DNA from: Flavobacterium bizetiae
Lineage (GTDB): Bacteria > Bacteroidota > Bacteroidia > Flavobacteriales > Flavobacteriaceae
Direction: 5' to 3'
Assembly (NCBI RefSeq): GCF_902804475.1
Contig: NZ_CADCSU010000076.1
Span: 1-60,883 of the forward strand
Length of the DNA stretch: 60,883 bases
Shown here: in pieces, positions 14,613-21,085 of the stretch
Layout of the letters: each line of letters opens with the position of its first letter
How positions within the stretch are numbered: position 1 is the first letter of the stretch
The notes under the pieces: generated by a model
Seen by the model: only the letters and a program-made list of their open reading frames with translations
Databases searched by the model: none
Told to the model about the DNA's origin: nothing
Program-made: the position numbers and the translations under genes

Positions 14613-16097
14613 ATGAAGTATTTATACAAAATAGCAAGCGTACTTTTTTTATTGTTTTTGGTTTCATGCAGTGAAGAGAAAATAGGAGAAACGTCATATG
14701 GTAACGTTAGCGGAAGAGTGGTTAATGCAGATACATTTGAACCTATGGAGAATGTAAAAATCCTCTCGAGCCCAACCACAAGTACTGTTTTTACAGATGA
14801 GAACGGTAAGTTTACGGTTTCGAATGTAAAAGTAGGCGAATACTCGTTTCAGGCACAAAAAGACGGTTTCGTAGCAAAGTTTGAAGCCACAACGGTTACA
14901 GCAAACAATACATCAGAAATTGTTTTTGAACTTAAAAAAGCAACAGCCAACAATAAGCCGCCAACAGTTCCCGTATTAGTAAGCCCCGTTGATAATAGCA
15001 CCGCTCAGGCCGTGTCATTAGACTTAACCTGGACAGCTACAGATCCTGATAATGATGCCCTCACTTTTAAAATAACACTTAGAAACGACAGTAATAGCGA
15101 GGTAAAAATTTACGATGCAATAAAAGAAAAAAAGTTAACCCTTACCAATTTAATATACGGAACAAAATACTATTGGCAGGTTGAGGTTACTGACGGAACA
15201 AATACCCCTGTTTTAAGTGCTGTAAGCGCCTTTTCGACAATACCATTTCCGCTAACCCGATATTTGTTCGTAAAAAATATAAGCGGCAATAATGTAATTT
15301 TTACTGCCGATGATGCAGGAAAACAATACCAGTTAACAAGTTCAGATAAAAATTACTGGCGTCCGAGACGAAATAATCAGGCCAATAAAATTGCTTTTAT
15401 AGGTACAAATGGTTCTCAGAACGATATTTATACGATGAATTTTGACGGAACCGAAGTTAAAAAAGTAACAAGTTCAATTCCTGTCGCTGGTTTTAATTCA
15501 GATTATCTCAATTATTCCTGGAATGCTTCCGGAAGCGAATTGATTTACCCTAACTTCGACAAATTATACAAAATTAATAGCGACGGAAGTGGCTTAACCA
15601 AAATTTTCCAGACACCAAACGGTAAATTTATATCAGAGTGCGATTGGAGCGCCGATGGAAATAAAATTGCTTTAAAAGTAAACGATGCCAACGGTTACAA
15701 TGTAGAAATCTATGTTATCAATCCTTCCGGAACCGTAACAGCAAATATTCTTTCAGGCCAAACCGGAGCTGCAGGTGGACTGCACTTTTCAATAACAGGG
15801 CAAAAATTGGTATATACCAGAGATGTTTCCGGTTTCGAAAATTTAAATTACCGCCAATTAGATTCCAGAATTTTCGAATATAATTTTGCAACAGGAAATT
15901 CAACCCAAATCATAACAGAGAAAACCTTAGGTACAAACGATCTCGATGTTCGCTATTCACCAAACGAAGCAGAACTCATATTTACCAATACCTCCAATGA
16001 TGGTATTTCAGTAAAAAATATAGTAAAAACAACCATCGGAGTTCTCAATTCAAGAACATTATTATTCTCAGGAACTTCAATGCCCGATTGGGAGTAA
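14613..16097 (+). CDS. Lipoprotein with carboxypeptidase-regulatory-like, FN3-like and PD40/TolB-like propeller domains
   Basis: A 494-residue lipoprotein ending the curli operon. I chose the ATG at 14613 because it gives a compact lipoprotein signal (MKYLYKIASVLFLLFLVSC); an upstream ATG at 14583 adds ten charged residues. After the cysteine come a carboxypeptidase-regulatory-like domain (about 28-95: GNVSGRVVNADTFEPMENV), an FN3-like domain (about 105-190: LDLTWTATDPDNDALTF ... GTKYYWQVEVTDG), and a C-terminal region with repeats such as NDIYTMNFDGTEVKKVTSS and LYKINSDGSGLTKI, the PD40 blades of a TolB-like propeller. Function in curli biology is not established; surface anchoring or matrix binding is inferred from context. 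Confidence 0.8.
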   Translation: MKYLYKIASVLFLLFLVSCSEEKIGETSYGNVSGRVVNADTFEPMENVKILSSPTTSTVFTDENGKFTVSNVKVGEYSFQAQKDGFVAKFEATTVTANNTSEIVFELKKATANNKPPTVPVLVSPVDNSTAQAVSLDLTWTATDPDNDALTFKITLRNDSNSEVKIYDAIKEKKLTLTNLIYGTKYYWQVEVTDGTNTPVLSAVSAFSTIPFPLTRYLFVKNISGNNVIFTADDAGKQYQLTSSDKNYWRPRRNNQANKIAFIGTNGSQNDIYTMNFDGTEVKKVTSSIPVAGFNSDYLNYSWNASGSELIYPNFDKLYKINSDGSGLTKIFQTPNGKFISECDWSADGNKIALKVNDANGYNVEIYVINPSGTVTANILSGQTGAAGGLHFSITGQKLVYTRDVSGFENLNYRQLDSRIFEYNFATGNSTQIITEKTLGTNDLDVRYSPNEAELIFTNTSNDGISVKNIVKTTIGVLNSRTLLFSGTSMPDWE

Positions 16098-16141
16098 CTT
16101 TTAGGAGCCAAAATTTTTATAACCAATTTTACTCAGGAAAT

Positions 16142-16176
16142 TCGGCAGCGCTTAAAAACCTGCCGATTTTTTTTTT
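16142..16176 (+). terminator. Intrinsic terminator of the curli operon
   Basis: Stem TCGGCAG / CTGCCGA with an 11-nt loop followed by ten T, 44 bp after the last operon gene. Confidence 0.88.
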
Positions 16177-16231
16177 GCGAGTCAAATATTCAATTTTAAA
16201 TAGTATAACCCCGAGAATTAAAAAAAGGGAT

Positions 16232-16239
16232 TATCTTTG
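16232..16239 (+). promoter_or_regulatory. -7 element for purM
   Basis: TATCTTTG is an exact match to TAnnTTTG, 26 bp upstream of the start codon. No -33 TTG is evident. Confidence 0.5.
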
Positions 16240-16265
16240 CACCACATCAACACAAACTAAGTTAC

Positions 16266-17444
16266 ATGAGTTCAGATTCTAGCAAAAGGTACGCACAAAG
16301 AGGTGTTTCGGCATCAAAAGAAGACGTACACAACGCCATAAAAAATATCGATAAAGGTTTATTTCCTCAGGCATTTTGTAAAATTGTTCCAGATTATCTT
16401 ACCCAAGACGAGGAATATTGCTTAATAATGCACGCAGACGGAGCAGGTACAAAATCCTCTCTGGCGTATATGTACTGGAAAGAAACCGGAGATATTTCAG
16501 TTTGGAAAGGAATCGCTCAGGATGCTCTAATCATGAACATCGACGATTTATTATGTGTTGGCGCAACAGATAATATTTTACTTTCATCAACAATAGGAAG
16601 AAACAAAAACTTAATTCCTGCTGAAGTTATTTCGGCTATCATCAACGGAACCGAAGAACTAATCAACGAATTAAAATCTTTTGGCGTAACCATTCATTCA
16701 ACAGGCGGAGAAACCGCAGATGTTGGCGATGTAGTACGTACCATAATCGTAGATTCTACCGTAACGGCACGTATGAAACGCAGCAATGTTGTAGATAATG
16801 CCAACATAAAAGCAGGCGACGTAATCGTAGGTTTAACCTCTTTTGGTCAGGCAACTTACGAAAAAAGCTATAATGGCGGAATGGGAAGTAACGGATTAAC
16901 ATCTGCTCGTCACGATGTTTTCGGGAAATACTTAGCCAAAAAATACCCGGAAAGTTATGACGCACTTGTTCCTGAAGAACTAATTTATTCAGGTCAGGTA
17001 AATCTAACAGACGAGGTAGAAAACAGCCCAATAAACGCAGGTCAGTTGGTGCTTTCTCCAACCAGAACTTACGCGCCAATTATCAAGAAAATTTTAGACA
17101 CCTACACACCAAACGAAATTCACGGAATGGTACATTGTAGTGGAGGAGCGCAAACTAAAATTTTACACTTCGTTCAAAATTTACATATTATAAAAGACAA
17201 TTTATTCCCGGTTCCGCCATTGTTCAAGTTAATTCAGGAACAATCAAAAACCGATTGGAAAGAAATGTATCAGGTTTTCAATTGCGGTCACCGTATGGAA
17301 ATCTATGTTCCTGAAAATATTGCACAAGACATCATCGCGATTTCAAAATCGTTCAATGTCGATGCGCAAATCGTAGGTAGAGTAGAAGCAGCCGATGCTA
17401 AAAAACTAACCATCACGAGCGAATACGGAACATTCGAATATTAA
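16266..17444 (+). CDS. purM: Phosphoribosylformylglycinamidine cyclo-ligase (AIR synthetase)
   Basis: A 392-residue enzyme of the PurM/AIR synthase superfamily that closes the imidazole ring of AIR from FGAM and ATP in purine synthesis. Visible features are the ATP-site segment MHADGAGTKSSLAYMYW near residues 57-73, IAQDALIMNIDDLLCVGA near 86-103, and GGETADVGDVVRTIIVDSTV near 145-164. The C-terminal half has NCGHRMEIYV, matching the FNxGxGM region of PurM in altered form. This longer variant with ARGV-like start (RYAQRGVSASKEDV) is the form I associate with Bacteroidota; because it diverges from E. coli PurM, the exact reaction is likely, not proven. It is monocistronic and is followed by repeats. 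Confidence 0.85.
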   Translation: MSSDSSKRYAQRGVSASKEDVHNAIKNIDKGLFPQAFCKIVPDYLTQDEEYCLIMHADGAGTKSSLAYMYWKETGDISVWKGIAQDALIMNIDDLLCVGATDNILLSSTIGRNKNLIPAEVISAIINGTEELINELKSFGVTIHSTGGETADVGDVVRTIIVDSTVTARMKRSNVVDNANIKAGDVIVGLTSFGQATYEKSYNGGMGSNGLTSARHDVFGKYLAKKYPESYDALVPEELIYSGQVNLTDEVENSPINAGQLVLSPTRTYAPIIKKILDTYTPNEIHGMVHCSGGAQTKILHFVQNLHIIKDNLFPVPPLFKLIQEQSKTDWKEMYQVFNCGHRMEIYVPENIAQDIIAISKSFNVDAQIVGRVEAADAKKLTITSEYGTFEY

Positions 17445-17453
17445 TTTTTTTTT

Positions 17454-17520
17454 TGAGTTACAAAGTTACAAAGGTTCTGAGTTGCAAAGGTTTTATATAC
17501 TGGAGTTTACAACAGAACCT
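17454..17520. repeat. Family E repeat, copy 1
   Basis: GAGTTACAAAGTTACAAAGG, TTGCAAAGG and CAGAACC words, the same vocabulary as copies at 43018, 43420, 44131 and 44303. Confidence 0.55.
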
Positions 17521-17544
17521 TTTTTATTAATAATCAGCTTTTTT

Positions 17545-17623
17545 AGGAGCTAATCCCGCTATCCGTTACAATCTTTTGTTTTTTAAAGAAAAAAACAAAA
17601 GGATTTTCACTACTATCGGGGCT
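17545..17623 (-). repeat. Family C repeat, copy 2 (inverted)
   Basis: Plus-strand reading runs from AGGAGCTAATCCCGCTATCC to CTATCGGGGCT, the reverse complement of copy 1. The centre pairs CTTTTGTTTTTT with AAAAAACAAAAG. An upstream in-frame extension of the next gene runs into this repeat and was rejected. Confidence 0.8.
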
Positions 17624-17638
17624 AAAAAACACCAGGCT

Positions 17639-17995
17639 ATGTACGAATTACTTTTTTGGAGATATTTAGAAGAAGTTTACCTAAACCACCACGAAGTTTA
17701 TGAAGCTCTTGTAGAAAGAGAAGATGTCGAAGGACTTGAAACACTTCCGGTTCAGGTAATCATGAACAGAATTGCTTCTGTATTTTCTCAATGGGAAAAA
17801 GTAGACGAAAACAGCTGGCAAAATACTGCAGGAAAAGGTGCCTTTCAGGTAATCTCAACACCGCAAAGCATCAAAATAGACTGTTACGGAACCGAGGGTA
17901 AAACCATGAATAAACTCGTTGAGATAATGGAAGAATTTAAATGTCCGTTGTACGATCCACAAGTTCCCGAGCGATATGATGAAATGAGTGAGTAA
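17639..17995 (+). CDS. Conserved hypothetical protein, 118 residues
   Basis: I do not recognise a family. The product is small, acidic and soluble, without signal peptide or membrane segment: MYELLFWRYLEEVYLNHHEV at the start, a central W-containing segment SVFSQWEKVDENSWQN, and DPQVPERYDEMSE at the end. The reading frame stays open upstream to 17576, but that part lies in a family C repeat and encodes low-complexity lysine-rich sequence, so the ATG at 17639 is chosen. It is followed 24 bp later by a membrane protein gene and may be cotranscribed with it. Confidence 0.7.
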   Translation: MYELLFWRYLEEVYLNHHEVYEALVEREDVEGLETLPVQVIMNRIASVFSQWEKVDENSWQNTAGKGAFQVISTPQSIKIDCYGTEGKTMNKLVEIMEEFKCPLYDPQVPERYDEMSE

Positions 17996-18019
17996 TCTTT
18001 AAACCATACTATTTGTAAA

Positions 18020-18553
18020 TTGATGAGAAAAGCATTTGTATTCATAGCTTCTATTTTCTTAAGTATTATCATTGCAATGCTTTATGGTACGATTCATAAT
18101 CAATTTACATATACTATTTCTGATGAGTTTTTTACAAAAGAAATTTTTGAAAGATTTGGTTTTGTTCAATACGGGCGAGACACTCCAAGATTAACAGCTT
18201 CCATAATAGGAGCGTGGTCAACCTGGTGGATGGGATTAATTGCAGGTTTTATATTTGCCACCATAGGCTTATTTCATTCAGATGTAAAGCAAATGATGCA
18301 GAGCATAAAAGGAGCAACTTTAATTACATTAGTCACATCATTACTAGTTGGTTTAATCGGATTATGTTATGGATTTCTTGGTTTTTCAAGATTAAACTCG
18401 ACTTGTTGTTTTCCACTTGAAGTTCATAATGTCAAAAACTTTTTAGCAGTTTTAGAAATGCATAGTTTTAGTTATGTTGGAGGTGTATTGGGATTATTTC
18501 TGGCAATTTTGTGGCAAATTAAAGAGATTAGGCGAAACAAACAATTTTATTAG
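18020..18553 (+). CDS. Hypothetical four-helix membrane protein
   Basis: A 177-residue protein with four predicted transmembrane segments: about residues 5-28 (AFVFIASIFLSIIIAML), 72-92 (WWMGLIAGFIFATIGLF), 100-125 (LITLVTSLLVGLIGLCYGF) and 152-170 (YVGGVLGLFLAILW). The loop between helices 1 and 2 (about 43 residues) is polar and probably external. I recognise no family. A second in-frame Met directly follows the first, so the start is uncertain by one codon. It lies 24 bp after the small soluble protein gene, so the two may form a unit. Downstream is a palindromic repeat array. Confidence 0.7.
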   Translation: MMRKAFVFIASIFLSIIIAMLYGTIHNQFTYTISDEFFTKEIFERFGFVQYGRDTPRLTASIIGAWSTWWMGLIAGFIFATIGLFHSDVKQMMQSIKGATLITLVTSLLVGLIGLCYGFLGFSRLNSTCCFPLEVHNVKNFLAVLEMHSFSYVGGVLGLFLAILWQIKEIRRNKQFY

Positions 18554-18581
18554 ATCTCTGATATTATTCTTTGGATTGGTA

Positions 18582-18896
18582 ATGTCCCTACAGGACATTT
18601 TTTTCGGATTGTATTCATATTTCTACCAATATTTAATTCCTAACGGAGTATTCTTTCGTTCATCAAATATCTTGTAGATATTAGTCCTGGCATAAAATAC
18701 ATTGAGAAGATTTTTTCGTATGCCATTATATGTTTATTTAAAAAATATCTCGTAGAGATTACATGTCGGTAGAAATACATTGAGAATTTTTTTCGGATTC
18801 CATTATATATTTATTAAAATAGTATCTCGGAGAGATTACATGTTGGTAGAAAAATATATTCATAAACGCCAAATATTTTGTCCCGTAGGGACTACA
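18582..18896. repeat. Family D array of short palindromes with GGTAGAAA motifs
   Basis: Six short palindromes: ATGTCCCTACAGGACAT (18582-18598), TTCCTAACGGAG (18637-18648), AATATCTTGTAGATATT (18666-18682), TATCTCGTAGAGAT (about 18746-18759), TATCTCGGAGAGAT (about 18822-18835) and GTCCCGTAGGGAC (about 18880-18892). The middle ones repeat with a 77-78-bp period including CGGTAGAAA/TGGTAGAAA and GGATTCCATTATAT. A related, inverted array lies at 43133-43319. No protein-coding signal is seen. Confidence 0.75.
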
Positions 18897-18923
18897 CTTT
18901 CAATAAGATCAAAAATCAAAAAG

Positions 18924-19526
18924 ATGAGTAAAAATTTCAGTTTTTCAGATAATATTATTTTAGAAGACGATTTAGTTATATTGCGTTCTTTGCAACAATC
19001 AGACGTCGATAATTTATTAGAAATATCCATAAACGAACCAGAAACCTGGAAATATTCGTTAATTGGTGCCGACGGAAAAGAAAATCTGATTAAGTATATC
19101 GATTTGGCCATAAAAGCAAGAGAGAACCAAAAAGAATTCCCATTTATTGTTTTCGATAAAAAAACTCAAAAATATGCAGGTTCAACCCGTTTTTACGATA
19201 TGAACCTTGAATTTAAAACCTTGCAATTAGGTTACACCTGGTACGGTTCTGCCTTTAGAGGAACCAGGCTCAACAAACATTGCAAATTCTTACTATTACA
19301 ATTTGCCTTCGAAACCCTCGGGATAGAACGCGTAGAATTTCGTGCCGATAATAATAACGAACGAAGTATTGCCGCTATGAAAAGTATCGGTTGCAAAGTT
19401 GAAGGCGTTTTACGAAACCATATGCCAACAATAAATCCTGAGATTCGTCGTGATTCAATCGTTTTAAGTATCCTTAGAAACGAATGGTTCTATGAGGTAA
19501 AAGAAAACTTAAAGCAAAAACTTTAA
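18924..19526 (+). CDS. GNAT family N-acetyltransferase (RimJ/RimL-like)
   Basis: A 200-residue acetyltransferase that would transfer acetyl from acetyl-CoA to an amine. After a short N-terminal strand (DDLVILRSLQQSDVDNLLEI) it shows the GNAT order: FPFIVFDKKTQKYAGSTRF (strand 4), LGYTWYGSAFRGTRLNKHCK where RGTRLN replaces the usual QxxGxG CoA loop, and IERVEFRADNNNERSIAAMKSIGC, the characteristic N-x-R-S-x-A-x-x-x-x-x-G segment. The frame is open upstream to 18780, but that part is family D repeat, so the ATG at 18924 is used. It stands alone. Substrate is unknown; ribosomal-protein or small-molecule acetylation are both possible. Confidence 0.88.
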   Translation: MSKNFSFSDNIILEDDLVILRSLQQSDVDNLLEISINEPETWKYSLIGADGKENLIKYIDLAIKARENQKEFPFIVFDKKTQKYAGSTRFYDMNLEFKTLQLGYTWYGSAFRGTRLNKHCKFLLLQFAFETLGIERVEFRADNNNERSIAAMKSIGCKVEGVLRNHMPTINPEIRRDSIVLSILRNEWFYEVKENLKQKL

Positions 19527-19567
19527 AAGAAAGAGCCAAATGTTCAATTCTAAAAAAAATGATTACT

Positions 19568-20206
19568 CTAAATATGAGTATTCTTTGATTTTAAAAAATT
19601 ATCCAATTTATTTTTTCTTGTCCAGTCAAAATTAAACTCATTTAAAGTTACGGGGTATGTGTTAATTTTCGTCATATACCATTCAAGATATTCTTTTAGT
19701 CCACTTTGGTAAAAGTCCAGCCAGTTTTTATAATTTTCAGGAATGGGTATTCTCGGTCCATATAATGGCCTGTCAAGAATATCCGGAAGATTTAATTCGT
19801 ATTGATAACAGTCAAGAATGTAAGTAATTCGTTCGTGACTTTTTGACCACCAATCAATAATTAATTTGCTTGTCCAATTTTTATTGCCATCAAAATAGTA
19901 AGCATCATATGGGTCAATTGAGGCAGCTGTTAATATCTCCTTTAATTCTTGTTCGTTAAGAGGCTGCTTAAATATCACTTCATGATAATCTTCGTCGCCA
20001 CCAACATTATTCATGGCTTCTACTTGACCTGTTCCACAATTATCAGTATAGCTGGTATAAATTGGTCCTGGCGTATTTAGCCAATTTATATTTTCAAAAT
20101 CTCCATGATTGGTAAATTTAAAATTTCCTATAAAGCGAACGAATTCCTCAGTATTAACTGTTTGTTCAAACAAAATTTTTTCTATTTCTTTTGATGGTAT
20201 TGCCAT
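19568..20206 (-). CDS. Hypothetical protein, 212 residues
   Basis: I do not recognise a family. It is a soluble, acidic, tryptophan- and tyrosine-rich protein without signal peptide. Noticeable parts are the segment GPIYTSYTDNCGTGQVEAMN near residues 47-66, with a single conserved-looking Cys, and a C-terminal YKNWLDFYQSGLKEYLEWYM near 160-179. Size, acidity and isolated setting resemble immunity or antitoxin-like proteins, but no toxin gene is adjacent, so this is only a thought. It is leftward, convergent with the acetyltransferase gene. Confidence 0.6.
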   Translation of the reverse strand: MAIPSKEIEKILFEQTVNTEEFVRFIGNFKFTNHGDFENINWLNTPGPIYTSYTDNCGTGQVEAMNNVGGDEDYHEVIFKQPLNEQELKEILTAASIDPYDAYYFDGNKNWTSKLIIDWWSKSHERITYILDCYQYELNLPDILDRPLYGPRIPIPENYKNWLDFYQSGLKEYLEWYMTKINTYPVTLNEFNFDWTRKNKLDNFLKSKNTHI

Positions 20207-20216
20207 TTAGATAGTC

Positions 20217-20276
20217 CAAAATTTGGAATTTATAATTTAGATTGGAATTTGGAATTTAAAAATTGGAATTTTTAGT
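20217..20276. repeat. Short TTGGAATTT repeat cluster
   Basis: Four close occurrences of TTGGAATTT or GGAATTT in 60 bp, filling the gap between two leftward genes. Function unknown; it may be simple sequence. Confidence 0.5.
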
Positions 20277-20280
20277 CATT

Positions 20281-20904
20281 CTATCCATCATGCAAAATAA
20301 GATCCTGTTCCTTTCTTAGTTTTGCAACAAGACTATCAACGTAGGTTTTTATTTTCTGTGGCAATAAATTCCAGTCTTTATCCTTTTTAAAACTTCTGCA
20401 ATAATCTAAATCACATTCTATAGCGCGAATTGCGTATTTTTTGTTCTTGTAAATTGTAATAATTTTAACCCGTCTTATTTCGTTATTTTCATTTCTGGTT
20501 CCGTAAACAATTACAGGATCGATGTAGCCATCGCCATCAAGATCTTTCGTGCTGCAATATTTGGTCCAGAACCAAATATTAGTTTCTTTAGGCTCTGTGT
20601 TTTCAAGCAAATCATTAATTCTCCATTTTTCAAGAAAACCACCGTGATCGCTCATTGTATAAATCGCCTGAATTTTTGTGTTTAAAGTATCTTTTTTAGA
20701 AATAGACTTTTGGTTTTCGCACAAAAGCAAGGCATAAACACCCGCTTTATCAGAACATTCAAATGCTTTGTAAATAGGAAAATCGGAAACCTGGTTGAGT
20801 TCTCTTTCGTTTATCTCACTTTTTGTTAATCTGTAACTTTCTATTTTTTGCGAAAAGCTCAATATCGAGAAGAAAAACAACAGTAATAAAAAATATTTTT
20901 TCAT
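20281..20904 (-). CDS. Exported hypothetical protein (possible M949_RS01915-type family)
   Basis: A 207-residue protein with a clear signal peptide, MKKYFLLLLFFFSILSFSQ. The mature part includes YTMSDHGGFLEKW and the motif DLDGDGYIDPVIVYGT near residues 123-138, an Asp-rich calcium-loop-like turn followed by a strand, as found in exported proteins annotated as the M949_RS01915 surface polysaccharide group; I offer that name with low confidence. The frame continues upstream to 20934, but a TATCTTTG -7 element at 20932-20939 places the transcript start after that codon, so the internal ATG is chosen. Confidence 0.65.
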   Translation of the reverse strand: MKKYFLLLLFFFSILSFSQKIESYRLTKSEINERELNQVSDFPIYKAFECSDKAGVYALLLCENQKSISKKDTLNTKIQAIYTMSDHGGFLEKWRINDLLENTEPKETNIWFWTKYCSTKDLDGDGYIDPVIVYGTRNENNEIRRVKIITIYKNKKYAIRAIECDLDYCRSFKKDKDWNLLPQKIKTYVDSLVAKLRKEQDLILHDG

Positions 20905-20931
20905 GACTAGAATGGCATTTTTTTGATCAAT

Positions 20932-20939
20932 CAAAGATA
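20932..20939 (-). promoter_or_regulatory. -7 element for the exported protein gene at 20281-20904
   Basis: TATCTTTG on the minus strand, 28 bp upstream of the chosen start codon. It rules out the alternative upstream start, which overlaps the element. Confidence 0.5.
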
Positions 20940-21085
20940 TTTAAAAGCTTTTTAGTTCCCTAAATTTTATATTTTTTAAAGCGCATATTTTGTTGTATTT
21001 TTCTAACCTGAAATTATTAGAAAAACGTTTTAGTAAGTACTTGATACTGTTTTATAGAAAATATAATGTTTAAAAAAAATACCTG

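Noticed and set aside
17576..17638. Longer start for the 118-residue protein gene
   Set aside because: The extension is encoded by a family C repeat and is low complexity.
18582..18896. CRISPR array
   Set aside because: Repeats are short variable palindromes without constant 25-40-bp repeats and unique spacers, and no cas genes are present.
18780..18923. Longer start for the acetyltransferase gene
   Set aside because: The 48 extra codons are family D array sequence, and the GNAT fold starts after the internal Met.
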